Source: an uncultured Prevotellaceae bacterium
Lineage (GTDB): Bacteria; Bacteroidota; Bacteroidia; Bacteroidales; Bacteroidaceae
NCBI GenBank assembly: GCA_900314715.1
Contig: OMWI01000010.1
Location: forward strand, 54,263 to 118,262
Length of the DNA: 64,000 bases
Direction of reading: 5' to 3'
This document shows positions 27,123 through 34,559 of the stretch, piece by piece (the first letter of the stretch is position 1; each line of letters starts with the position of its first letter). A model generated the notes under the pieces. That model was not told where the DNA came from and did not search any database. It was given only the letters and a program-made list of their open reading frames with translations. The translations under genes were made by a program, and so were the position numbers.

Positions 27123-28279
27123 TCTTTCTTTAATTGTCCGCATATTTCCATCGCCATCAAGTTCATCTGTTGACATTGTTCGGCGGTAATCTTTCTTTTC
27201 TCGTTATGGTGCTCCCATGGAGAAAGCATCAGTAGTTTTCCCTTGGCACAGGCTTCAAACTGTTCACCATGGGGTTTCGATAATGGGGTGAAACCATTCT
27301 CCATGATTACAATAGTGGGAAAGCCTGCATCAAAGGCAGCCCGCATCACACGCTTCTCACCAGGGGAGATGGCTGGCGAAACGAGAACGGCACCTTGTTT
27401 AGCGGCTTCAAGATAACGGGCGGTCTCTGCCGCAATCTTCTGTTCGTCAAATCGCCTTGATACTCGCACAGATATTCGCTTGGGTGCGACAAGCAATTGG
27501 CGATTGCCTATGCCGTTATAGGAATGCGAGCCGATGCGTAATCCGAAGAATGGGCGTAGCCATTCTGGGCGTGCGCGTTTCATCAGCAACCGACGAGGGT
27601 TGTCGCGCAGGTAGTTCTGCCACTTAGGTAATTCATCATAGGAGCGAAGTATCAAGTCGTTATAGCCCTTAGCAAAGAGCGGGTGATATGGCCGCGCATT
27701 CTCTTGCGACGGCAAAGCCGCCCCATGCTGAGAAGCCCCCACTCCATTCTCCGTAGTCAGCATCTCCTTCTCCTTCTCCTTTTCCTTCCATTTCTCCTTC
27801 TCCGTAAGTTGCGGCTTTGCCGCCACTCTCCCTACCTCCGTTTCTCTCTCCGTAGCTTCCTTAGTTTCCCTTTCCTCCAAGGCTCGCTGTACCTTTCTGC
27901 ACCCAGCTTTAAATCCAGAAATCACTTGCCCTAAATGCACGGGCAATGGCGCTTTCACAAACAAAATCCCATGCATGTGGTCGGGCATCATCTGTACTGC
28001 CATCACCTCTATCTGTGGATAATACCCATGAATCCGCATCCATTCGCTCTGCACCAACTTCCCTAATGCCGATAACTCTATACGCGCCTCATCAACACTC
28101 CCCGGTTCCGCAAAAGGATTACCCACAAGATGGCCGAAGACGGGCTTTCTTCCTTCCACTTCCAAGGTAATCATATACATGCGGCGCTCCGTGTAGTCGT
28201 GATGGTCAGCACGGCGTTTCATCGAAGGCTTTTTCTCTCCGGCATATTTCCTTTTCGCTTCCAGTTGTTCCTCGGTCAC
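27119..28279 (-). CDS. REP-type HUH transposase relative fused to a DprA-like domain
   Basis: This 386-residue protein appears to start at GTG (28279). Residues of about 28-140 resemble a Y1 transposase/RAYT domain: YMITLEVEGRKPVFGHLVG, then VMAVQMMPDHMHGILFV, which holds the HxH metal site. Residues of about 143-190 are a charged low-complexity linker. After it, LFAKGYNDLILRSYDEL and NYLRDNPRR look like the RAYT segment carrying the catalytic tyrosine. From about 262 the C-terminus (RISVRVSRR, GAVLVSPAISPGEK, PTIVIMENGFTPL, GKLLMLSPW) resembles a DprA/Smf-type Rossmann domain. The gene lies between hsdS and hsdR, same strand, its stop overlapping the hsdR start. REP-like palindromes occur in and beside it. 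I do not know its function; mobilisation, repair or a restriction accessory role are all open. Confidence 0.75.
   Translation of the reverse strand: MTEEQLEAKRKYAGEKKPSMKRRADHHDYTERRMYMITLEVEGRKPVFGHLVGNPFAEPGSVDEARIELSALGKLVQSEWMRIHGYYPQIEVMAVQMMPDHMHGILFVKAPLPVHLGQVISGFKAGCRKVQRALEERETKEATERETEVGRVAAKPQLTEKEKWKEKEKEKEMLTTENGVGASQHGAALPSQENARPYHPLFAKGYNDLILRSYDELPKWQNYLRDNPRRLLMKRARPEWLRPFFGLRIGSHSYNGIGNRQLLVAPKRISVRVSRRFDEQKIAAETARYLEAAKQGAVLVSPAISPGEKRVMRAAFDAGFPTIVIMENGFTPLSKPHGEQFEACAKGKLLMLSPWEHHNEKRKITAEQCQQMNLMAMEICGQLKKE
27710..27720. repeat. REP-like palindrome inside the transposase-like gene
   Basis: CGGCAAAGCCG is a perfect dyad around AAA. It is the inverse orientation of the GCGGCTTTGCCGC palindromes nearby and encodes part of GAALPSQ in the linker. 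Confidence 0.7.
27811..27823. repeat. REP-like palindrome inside the transposase-like gene
   Basis: GCGGCTTTGCCGC (5-bp stem, 3-base loop) lies in the linker region and encodes part of VAAKPQ on the minus strand. Confidence 0.7.
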
Positions 28280-28318
28280 GGTCGTTCGTTTTTATTGTTA
28301 TTTCATTTATCGTTGGGT

Positions 28319-28331
28319 GCGGCTTTGCCGC
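28319..28331. repeat. REP-like palindrome in intergenic copy A
   Basis: GCGGCTTTGCCGC lies between the stop of the chimeric fragment and the GTG start of the transposase-like gene. Confidence 0.75.
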
Positions 28332-28336
28332 AGACA

Positions 28337-28600
28337 TCATGCAAGCCAATAGTCCATACGACTGTCGAACAGCCGTTGGGTTTCCTCCATGCTCTTCGTG
28401 ATAAGAGCCTTCTGAGCCTCTATCTTCGAAGCAAGGACATTCCTTACGAGATGGCCGAAGAAGGGTTTTCTTCCTTCCACTTCCAAGGTAATCATATATA
28501 TGCGGCGCTCCGTGTAGTCGTGATGGTCAGCACGGCGTTTCATCGAAGGCTTTTTCTCCCCGGCATATTTCCTTTTAGCTTCCAGTTGTTCCTCGGTCAC
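28337..28600 (-). pseudogene. Chimeric fragment: transposase N-terminus joined to HsdS C-terminus
   Basis: This 87-codon reading frame starts at GTG like the full transposase-like gene and matches its first ~52 residues, including YMITLEVEGRKP. It then switches to the final ~34 residues of HsdS (ALITKSMEETQRLFDSRMD). It is the product of the 321-bp tandem duplication. It keeps neither the HxH site nor a TRD, so it is most likely a remnant rather than a functional gene, although the frame is open and could be translated. Confidence 0.8.
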
Positions 28601-28639
28601 GGTCGTTCGTTTTTATTGTTATTTCATTTATCGTTGGGT

Positions 28640-28652
28640 GCGGCTTTGCCGC
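28640..28652. repeat. REP-like palindrome in intergenic copy B
   Basis: This is an identical GCGGCTTTGCCGC, exactly 321 bp from the copy at 28319, just after the hsdS stop codon on the minus strand. Confidence 0.75.
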
Positions 28653-28657
28653 AGACA

Positions 28658-29767
28658 TCATGCAAACCAATAGTCCATACGACTGTCGAACAGCCGTTGG
28701 GTTTCTTCCATGCTCTTTGTGATAAGAGCCTTTTGAGCCTCTATCGTCTCTACCTTTGAAGCAAAGGATTGCTGGAGGGAGAGAGGGGGAACAATGAGAG
28801 GTATATTTCGAACATCTTTCATATTTATCTGTTTAAGAGCAATGCCTCTTGTATAATTTTCAATATGCTGTTGTATACCATGAGATAATAATTGATAGTA
28901 AACAAACAATCTATTGTTCTTGTCATTACATTCAATGGGAGTTATACCCCTTGTTACATTGCATCCTTTAAGATTTGATGATGATAATGAGAGTAATCCT
29001 GTTGTACCTCGAACACACATGAGTATTTCATCTCCTTTTAATATAGTTCTTTTGTAAGAATCAGAAATCTCTTTCGTTGTTTGTTTTAATCCTTCTCGAG
29101 AGACAAAGGTTTTCGTCAAATCAATTGGGCGCACAACAGGAACACCATTTTCAACTCCATCTCCTGGTTGAACGATTCCATAAGAAATAGAGCAATCGTC
29201 AGAAACGATTTTCTTCAGTTTCATTATCTCCCATCCCTTTGGGTTTTCGATAGGGTCTCCAAACATATCATAGAAGATGGATTGGGCGAGAGAGTCAAGT
29301 TCTTTTAGTTGTGCCTTTTGCTTGTTGATGATGCTTGTTAATAGGTCAAGTTCAGATACTATACGCTCTTGCTCGGTAAGGGGAGGAATGGGGATATTTA
29401 TTTCTTTAAGCAGTTTATAATGCCTTGAATAGCCTAAACTTGGTACTTTGTACCATTGAAGATAATAGAACAAGAATTTTGCTATCAAGAAAACTTTTGG
29501 AATAAGTATTTTAACACCATCAGCACCAACCACAAAATTAAAATCGACAAATTTCAGAACACGAGTGTGATCGCCAAAGATTACTATAGGATTATTTATA
29601 TGATAAAGCAAAGACAAATCATCACAATAGCCTGATACCATTTTATCCTCCTGCGAAATAATAGGATATTTACCATCGGCTTTGTAATCCGATGCCTGCA
29701 CTTGCTTAGCTTTTGCAGCTTTAATGAGACAATCTTCAAACCTCTTATACTCCCAACCTTCTTTCAT
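28658..29767 (-). CDS. hsdS: Type I restriction-modification specificity subunit
   Basis: This 369-residue protein has the two-repeat HsdS layout. A first target-recognition domain (about 1-130) ends with IPIPPLTEQERIVSELD and a helical spacer. A second domain (about 175-320) ends with IPLIVPPLSLQQSFASKV and a second helical spacer. It sets the DNA sequence recognised by the HsdM/HsdR complex. It starts 2 bp after hsdM. The two TRDs are unlike each other, which predicts an asymmetric bipartite recognition site. The C-terminal spacer has been duplicated downstream. Confidence 0.93.
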   Translation of the reverse strand: MKEGWEYKRFEDCLIKAAKAKQVQASDYKADGKYPIISQEDKMVSGYCDDLSLLYHINNPIVIFGDHTRVLKFVDFNFVVGADGVKILIPKVFLIAKFLFYYLQWYKVPSLGYSRHYKLLKEINIPIPPLTEQERIVSELDLLTSIINKQKAQLKELDSLAQSIFYDMFGDPIENPKGWEIMKLKKIVSDDCSISYGIVQPGDGVENGVPVVRPIDLTKTFVSREGLKQTTKEISDSYKRTILKGDEILMCVRGTTGLLSLSSSNLKGCNVTRGITPIECNDKNNRLFVYYQLLSHGIQQHIENYTRGIALKQINMKDVRNIPLIVPPLSLQQSFASKVETIEAQKALITKSMEETQRLFDSRMDYWFA

Positions 29768-29769
29768 AT

Positions 29770-31263
29770 CTACAAGAATTTAGCTTTGAATTCTGCCATT
29801 GCTTCTGTAATCTCTTTTTGGAGAGTTTCGATGCGAGCATAGATTACATCGGGAGCCTCATATTCCACTTTGACTCGCTCCACCTCTTTATATTTATTGA
29901 TACTGAGGTCGTAATCATTTTCACGAATTTCTTCCACAGGCACAAGGAAAGATTGTTCCTTGCGCGTTCGGTTTTCTTCGGCTTCAAGGTTTCTGAAACG
30001 AGCAATAACATCGGGAATATCGTTCTCCGCGCATTCCGTTCGCTTTTGGTCGAGCGTGTAACCGTCAGCTTTCATGTCGTAAAACCACACCTTATCCGTT
30101 CCTCCAGCATTGGTCTTGGTGAAGATAAGAATAGCGGTGCTTACTCCAGAATAAGGTTGGAACACACCACTTGGCATAGAGATTACGGCTTGCAATCGTT
30201 GATTGTCCACCAGTTCCTTTCGAATACTCTTATGTCCCGTACTATTTCCGAACAACACACCATCAGGAACGATACTTGCACACCTACCGCCCATCTGCAA
30301 CATTCTTGTAAACAATGCCACAAACAACAATTCCGTTTTCTTGGTCTTAGTAATAGCAAGCAACGACTTGCTCACGGCCTCATAATCAAGGCTTCCCGTG
30401 AAGGGAGGATTGGCAAGACAAAGCGTGTAGCGATTCTCGTCGGTGTTGTCGGTAGAGAGACTATCCTTGTATTGAATGTCGGGATTATCCACGCCGTGCA
30501 ACATCAAATTCATGGCTCCTATACGCAACATGGTGGCATCAGTATCGAAACCGTGAAGCATGGCATTCTTGTAATGGTCGGCATTCTCACGCTTCAACAA
30601 TTCTTTCTTATAGTGCTCTTGCACATACTTCGCACTCTCCACGATGAAGCCAGCACTTCCCATCGCAGGGTCGCAAATCGTGTCTTTCAAGGTGGGTTGC
30701 ATCAGTTCAACCATCATACGAATGATGTGTCGTGGCGTTCGGAATTGTCCGTTATTACCACTTGCCGCCATCTTACCAAGGATATACTCGTAGGTATCGC
30801 CCATCGTGTCGCGGTTGTTCATATCGAGATGGTCGATACCTTCTACTATCTTCGTCAATGTTCGAGGACTCTGAATGAGGAACGTTGCGTTCTCCATGAA
30901 GCGACTATATGCCGATTCCCTACCTTCGTTGAGATTCTTGATGAAGACAAAAGCATCCTTGCTCACGATGCGATACATCGTCTCTGGTTCCTTATGCTTA
31001 AACACGCTCCACCGCAAATCGTTGTAAGGCACATCCTTATCCGTATCTGGATTGTGCCACATGCCATCCTTGAAGGTTGGGTCTTTGATAGCCACTCCCC
31101 AAGCATTAGCATTTGCCTCCTTGGTCAGTTGCGCATCGTCGAGCATCTTCATGAAGAAGAGGTAGGTCATTTGTTCCAGAATGGTGATAGAGTTAGTGAT
31201 TCCACCCGTCCAAAAGGTGTCCCATATCCCATCAATTCGATTTTTGATTTCTCCAGTTATCAT
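29770..31263 (-). CDS. hsdM: Type I restriction-modification DNA methyltransferase subunit
   Basis: This 497-residue protein is an N6-adenine methyltransferase. The SAM-binding motif is DPAMGSAGFIVES at about 198, and the catalytic motif IV is ANPPFTGSLDY at about 284. The N-terminal helical domain (IWDTFWTGGI onward) is the usual HsdM N-terminal domain. It methylates the host copy of the recognition site and is the first gene of the hsd operon, with a promoter at 31288-31319. Confidence 0.95.
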   Translation of the reverse strand: MITGEIKNRIDGIWDTFWTGGITNSITILEQMTYLFFMKMLDDAQLTKEANANAWGVAIKDPTFKDGMWHNPDTDKDVPYNDLRWSVFKHKEPETMYRIVSKDAFVFIKNLNEGRESAYSRFMENATFLIQSPRTLTKIVEGIDHLDMNNRDTMGDTYEYILGKMAASGNNGQFRTPRHIIRMMVELMQPTLKDTICDPAMGSAGFIVESAKYVQEHYKKELLKRENADHYKNAMLHGFDTDATMLRIGAMNLMLHGVDNPDIQYKDSLSTDNTDENRYTLCLANPPFTGSLDYEAVSKSLLAITKTKKTELLFVALFTRMLQMGGRCASIVPDGVLFGNSTGHKSIRKELVDNQRLQAVISMPSGVFQPYSGVSTAILIFTKTNAGGTDKVWFYDMKADGYTLDQKRTECAENDIPDVIARFRNLEAEENRTRKEQSFLVPVEEIRENDYDLSINKYKEVERVKVEYEAPDVIYARIETLQKEITEAMAEFKAKFL

Positions 31264-31287
31264 TTTTAAGAATAGTCTTAATCCCTA

Positions 31288-31319
31288 CAAAGATACAACG
31301 ATTTTCGCATTTCAGCAAG
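31288..31319 (-). promoter_or_regulatory. Putative hsd operon promoter
   Basis: On the minus strand CTTG (31319-31316) precedes TATCTTTG (31295-31288) by 20 bases. The -7 box ends 24 bases upstream of the hsdM ATG. Confidence 0.6.
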
Positions 31320-31394
31320 AAAACCCTTGATTTATCCATCAAAAATGAGAGTAAACAAATAATAAAAAAGTGTATAGCCTTTTGTATATGCATC

Positions 31395-31453
31395 ATATAC
31401 AACGTGTATTTGGGCCATATACACGGTGTATTCCATACATATACAACGTGTAT
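31395..31453. repeat. Three near-palindromic 15-mers at exact 22-bp period
   Basis: ATATACAACGTGTAT occurs at 31395-31409 and 31439-31453, and ATATACACGGTGTAT at 31417-31431. Each 15-mer is a near-perfect dyad (TACA...TGTA), and starts are spaced exactly 22 bp, about two helical turns, so all sites face the same side of the DNA. The array lies between the divergent hsdM and the small gene at 31549 and looks like an operator for a dimeric regulator. Confidence 0.75.
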
Positions 31454-31501
31454 ATGCATAAAATACACATGACAAACCATACGTTTATCAAAAATAAATG
31501 C

Positions 31502-31509
31502 TATCTTTG
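31502..31509 (+). promoter_or_regulatory. Putative -7 box for the small gene at 31549
   Basis: TATCTTTG followed by C matches TAnnTTTGC. It overlaps the first possible start of the downstream frame (31498), which argues for the ATG at 31549. The repeat array ends 48 bases upstream. Confidence 0.6.
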
Positions 31510-31548
31510 CATTTCATTAGTAAATTAAGTAACTCAAAAACTTCATCT

Positions 31549-31986
31549 ATGCTTGAAAAAGAAACCCTATTCCGTGAGAAAGCAAAGAAATATCTCGTTT
31601 GTTTCAACGAATCATGTCCTCGACATGCGCAATGTCTCAGATGGGAAGTAGGTCAGTATTACGACCATGACATCAAGGTTGTTACTTGCGTAAGTCCTGT
31701 GTATAGCGAAGTAGCAGAAGGAAAATGTGTTCTATTCCGTGACAACACTCCTATTCGTATGCCTATCGGAATGAAAAACTTCTACTACAACATGCCTGCC
31801 CATACCGCTACTGCCATCAAGAAAGACCTTATAGAGAGCAGTTGCAGAGCCACCTATTACAACTTTCATAGCGGTCGTCGCCCCATCACTCCCGAGGTGC
31901 AAGAACTGATAGAACGAACTTGTCGCAAACACGGTTGGAACGAACCATTACAATATGACGGGGAAACAGAGGATTATTTGTGGTAG
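31549..31986 (+). CDS. Small cysteine-containing conserved-type protein (possibly DUF6078)
   Basis: From MLEKETLFREKAKKY the protein is 145 residues, cytoplasmic, without signal peptide or membrane span. The N-terminal part holds CFNESCPRHAQCLRWE and later CVSPVY and GKCVLF, a pattern that could bind a metal. The C-terminal part (RPITPEVQELIERTCRKHGW) looks like a helix-turn-helix or helical hairpin. It resembles uncharacterised Bacteroidota proteins of the DUF6078 type, but I am not certain of the family. It is monocistronic, with the 22-bp-period operator array upstream. Confidence 0.75.
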   Translation: MLEKETLFREKAKKYLVCFNESCPRHAQCLRWEVGQYYDHDIKVVTCVSPVYSEVAEGKCVLFRDNTPIRMPIGMKNFYYNMPAHTATAIKKDLIESSCRATYYNFHSGRRPITPEVQELIERTCRKHGWNEPLQYDGETEDYLW

Positions 31987-32042
31987 AGATGGTTGCCATA
32001 AAGATATCCAAATGAGCATAAAATCGTTAAAGATTATTATAT

Positions 32043-32079
32043 TATAATTATCATAGTATAATAATTGAAGTATAATTAT
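32043..32079. repeat. Three TATAATTAT-like 9-mers at 14-bp period
   Basis: TATAATTAT at 32043, TATAATAAT at 32057 and TATAATTAT at 32071 are spaced exactly 14 bp and end directly before the -7 box of the ATPase gene. They could be a regulator-binding array or simply AT-rich promoter DNA. Confidence 0.45.
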
Positions 32080-32087
32080 TATCTTTG
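32080..32087 (+). promoter_or_regulatory. Putative -7 box for AAA ATPase gene
   Basis: TATCTTTG followed by C matches TAnnTTTGC, 23 bases upstream of the ATG at 32111. Confidence 0.6.
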
Positions 32088-32110
32088 CGAAGAATAAAAC
32101 GAGGGAAGGT

Positions 32111-33229
32111 ATGGTAAACAATCCATTTATACTTTATGGCTATGAGTCGGAGAAATACTTCTGCGACCGCAAAGAGGAAACTGCTAATTTGAAACGCTTG
32201 GTAACCAATGGAAACAATGTTGCCTTGATTGCTCCGCGACGTATCGGTAAAACAGGCTTGATAGAGAACCTGTTTCATCAAAAGGACATTGCACGAAAGT
32301 ATTATACTTTCCTAATAGACATTTATGCCACCAAGAACATCGAAGAATTGGTGATGACGATGGGAACATCGATGTTGGCATCATTGAAACCAAGAGGTAC
32401 TAAAGTGATGCAACATTTTATCAGTTTTCTGTCATCATTGCGCACAGGTGTTACCTTTGACGCCTTGGGTAATCCATCTTGGAATATTGAGGTGGGCGAC
32501 ATTCGTTTGCCACGAACAACATTAGACGAGATATTCGATTACATCAATGCCGCTGACAAACCTTGCCTTGTTGCCATAGATGAATTTCAAACCGTTGCCA
32601 GTTATCGCGACGGAAAAGTTGAGGCACTTCTGAGAACATACATTCAAAATTGTAGAAACGCCAATTTTATCTTTTCTGGTTCACAACGAACCATGATGGG
32701 TGAGATTTTCTCAAGTCCTTCACGTCCATTTTTCCAAAGTACATCGATGATGAGTATTCAAAGCATTCCGATAGAGAAATACATACAGTTTGCCCAAATG
32801 CACTTTAACGAGGCAGGAAAAGACATTTCTTCGGATGTGATAACTGAGGTTTATGATCGCTTCGAAGGAATCACCTGGTATGTGCAACGAGTAATGAATG
32901 AGTTTTTCTCGTTGACTCCCCAACATTCAAAGTGCGGCAAGGAAATGCTGGAACCCGCCATCAAAAACATCCTATGCGCCAATGAATTTACCTATCAATC
33001 AATATTGTTTCAGTTGCCACCAAAACAAAAGGAACTACTTGTAGCTATTGCGAAAGAAAGAAAGGCTCAAAACCTCACTTCGTCAGCTTTCATCAAGAAA
33101 TATCGTTTGACGAGCAGTAGTAGCGTACAATCTGCCATTAAAGGTCTATTAGAGAAAAACTTCGTCACATCAGCCTTGGGCATATATGAGGTTTACGATA
33201 AGTTTTTTGAGGAGTGGTTAAGGAAATAG
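32111..33229 (+). CDS. AAA ATPase of the archaeal-type ATPase family
   Basis: This 372-residue protein has a STAND/AAA-type P-loop APRRIGKTGL at residues 41-50, Walker B LVAIDEFQ at about 157-164 and FSGSQRTMM as the sensor region. The C-terminal ~80 residues (LTSSAFIKKYRLTSSSSVQSAIKGLLEKNFV) look like a winged-helix domain. This matches the family of ATPases named for archaea that is widespread in Bacteroidota. Its role is unknown; neighbours are a restriction system on one side and exporters on the other, so a defence or regulatory role is possible but unproven. It converges on the MATE gene with 16 bp between stops. Confidence 0.85.
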   Translation: MVNNPFILYGYESEKYFCDRKEETANLKRLVTNGNNVALIAPRRIGKTGLIENLFHQKDIARKYYTFLIDIYATKNIEELVMTMGTSMLASLKPRGTKVMQHFISFLSSLRTGVTFDALGNPSWNIEVGDIRLPRTTLDEIFDYINAADKPCLVAIDEFQTVASYRDGKVEALLRTYIQNCRNANFIFSGSQRTMMGEIFSSPSRPFFQSTSMMSIQSIPIEKYIQFAQMHFNEAGKDISSDVITEVYDRFEGITWYVQRVMNEFFSLTPQHSKCGKEMLEPAIKNILCANEFTYQSILFQLPPKQKELLVAIAKERKAQNLTSSAFIKKYRLTSSSSVQSAIKGLLEKNFVTSALGIYEVYDKFFEEWLRK

Positions 33230-33245
33230 ATGGATAAAACTATCT

Positions 33246-34559
33246 CTAAATATTTATCTTCTTGCCAAAGTATAACCATTGCAAGATGCCTCTCAAGGCG
33301 AGGAAGATGATGAGGGCAAGCCATAGGGCATGGTTGCCGATGATGGAGGAAAGGGAAAGATAAACCATGAAAAACATGATGGCGGCACATGCACAAGAAA
33401 TCAACATGCCTCGTGTGGCCGTTACTCCGATGAAAATTCCATCATAGACGAAGGCTGCCATTCCTGCCATTGGAATCAATAATGCCCACCAGAAATATGG
33501 TTGTGTTGCCGAGATAACATCTTGGCTATCTGTGAGTAAATGCAAAAAAGACGTTCCACCAAACGCATAGGCTGCGGTGAATAAGATGATCATTGCCACA
33601 CCCCACTTGAACAAGCAACGATAAACCTCATGGAAGGCATCAACGTTTCGTGCTCCGTAGTATTTTCCCGATAACGCTTCACCCGCAAATGCGAATCCAT
33701 CCATGATGTAAGAGAAAAGCGTGAAGAAAGTCATTAATAACGTGTTGACGGATAGAATCATGTCACCTTGTCGCGCTCCCGCAGAGGTAAAGAACAAGAA
33801 TACCGATACGAGAAATAAGGTTCGGAAGAAAATGTCGCGGTTGACTTGAAAGAAACGAAGATATGAACGGGGATTGAAGAATACCGAGAAAGAACGTGCA
33901 TCATGATACTTACCCAATCGACGATAATACTTCAACCACAATAATACGGCTATCATGAATCCACTCCATTGAGCAATCAACGTACCCAAGGCGACACCTT
34001 CTATTTTCATTTTCAAGACAAACACCAAAAATAGACTTGCCATGATATTGATGATGTTTTGAAGAATAGAAACCATCATGGGGATTCGCGTGTTTTGCAT
34101 CCCGATAAACCAACCCGAAAGACCATAAAGACACAACATCGCAGGTGCGCCCCATATACATATATTATAATATGCGCGCACGTGAGGGATGATGTCTGTA
34201 GATGGTTGCATCAAACCAATAATCATCCACCAAACGAAAACCTGAAAGACGATAAAGACAAGGGAAACAAGGAAACCAATGGTGAGAGATTGACGAAGCA
34301 AAACCATGACCTCTCGGAAGTCTCTTCTACCAAGAGCTTGAGAAGTCAATCCACTTGTTCCCATGCGAAGAAAACCGAAAATCCAATAGATAACATTGAA
34401 AATCATGGAACCCACGGATATGGCGGCAATGAGCGTCTCGTTGCTAATGTGTCCCACAATGGCCAAGTCAACCAATCCCAAGAGAGGAACGGTGATATTG
34501 GAAATGATGGAGGGAATGGCAAGGTGAAGGATTTCCTTGTCGCGATGATTAAATCTCAT
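33246..34559 (-). CDS. MATE-family efflux transporter
   Basis: This 437-residue protein has about twelve hydrophobic spans in two similar halves, starting with IPSIISNITVPLLGLVDLAIVGH, the typical first-helix signature of MATE/DinF-type exporters. It would export cationic or other small compounds using an ion gradient. Its start overlaps the end of the upstream ABC gene by 11 bp, so it is translated from the same message as the ABC pair. Confidence 0.93.
   Translation of the reverse strand: MRFNHRDKEILHLAIPSIISNITVPLLGLVDLAIVGHISNETLIAAISVGSMIFNVIYWIFGFLRMGTSGLTSQALGRRDFREVMVLLRQSLTIGFLVSLVFIVFQVFVWWMIIGLMQPSTDIIPHVRAYYNICIWGAPAMLCLYGLSGWFIGMQNTRIPMMVSILQNIINIMASLFLVFVLKMKIEGVALGTLIAQWSGFMIAVLLWLKYYRRLGKYHDARSFSVFFNPRSYLRFFQVNRDIFFRTLFLVSVFLFFTSAGARQGDMILSVNTLLMTFFTLFSYIMDGFAFAGEALSGKYYGARNVDAFHEVYRCLFKWGVAMIILFTAAYAFGGTSFLHLLTDSQDVISATQPYFWWALLIPMAGMAAFVYDGIFIGVTATRGMLISCACAAIMFFMVYLSLSSIIGNHALWLALIIFLALRGILQWLYFGKKINI

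Larger units (their letters stand above)
28130..28768. repeat. 321-bp tandem duplication (hsdS tail + transposase head)
   Basis: Copy A (28130-28438) and copy B (28451-28768) are about 90% or more identical and offset by 321 bp. Each carries, in minus-strand order, the last codons of hsdS, the REP-containing gap and the first ~45 codons of the transposase-like gene. Copy A lacks 9 bp present in copy B at 28746-28754 (three codons of hsdS). The duplication creates the chimeric fragment at 28337-28600. Confidence 0.9.

Noticed and set aside
27123-27176. Upstream start for hsdR
   Set aside because: The extension lies entirely inside the preceding gene and adds a non-conserved stretch; the ATGA overlap at 27122 is the more typical arrangement.
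28130-28759. A 209-codon plus-strand open frame with internal repeats
   Set aside because: It is the antisense reading of the 321-bp tandem duplication; the repeated protein pattern comes from the DNA duplication.
28658-29767. Phase-variable hsdS by inversion
   Set aside because: Only one complete hsdS and no inverted repeats or site-specific recombinase were seen; the direct duplication covers only the last codons.
29818-31269. A 483-codon open frame on the plus strand opposite hsdM
   Set aside because: It is antisense to a clear hsdM with intact motifs; its translation shows no domain and looks like a codon-bias shadow.
31395-31453. Possible mini CRISPR array
   Set aside because: The repeats are 15 bp with 7-bp spacers and are themselves palindromic operators; no cas genes are present.
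31498-31548. Upstream start for the small gene at 31549
   Set aside because: The first codons overlap the TATCTTTG promoter box, so translation from 31498 is unlikely.
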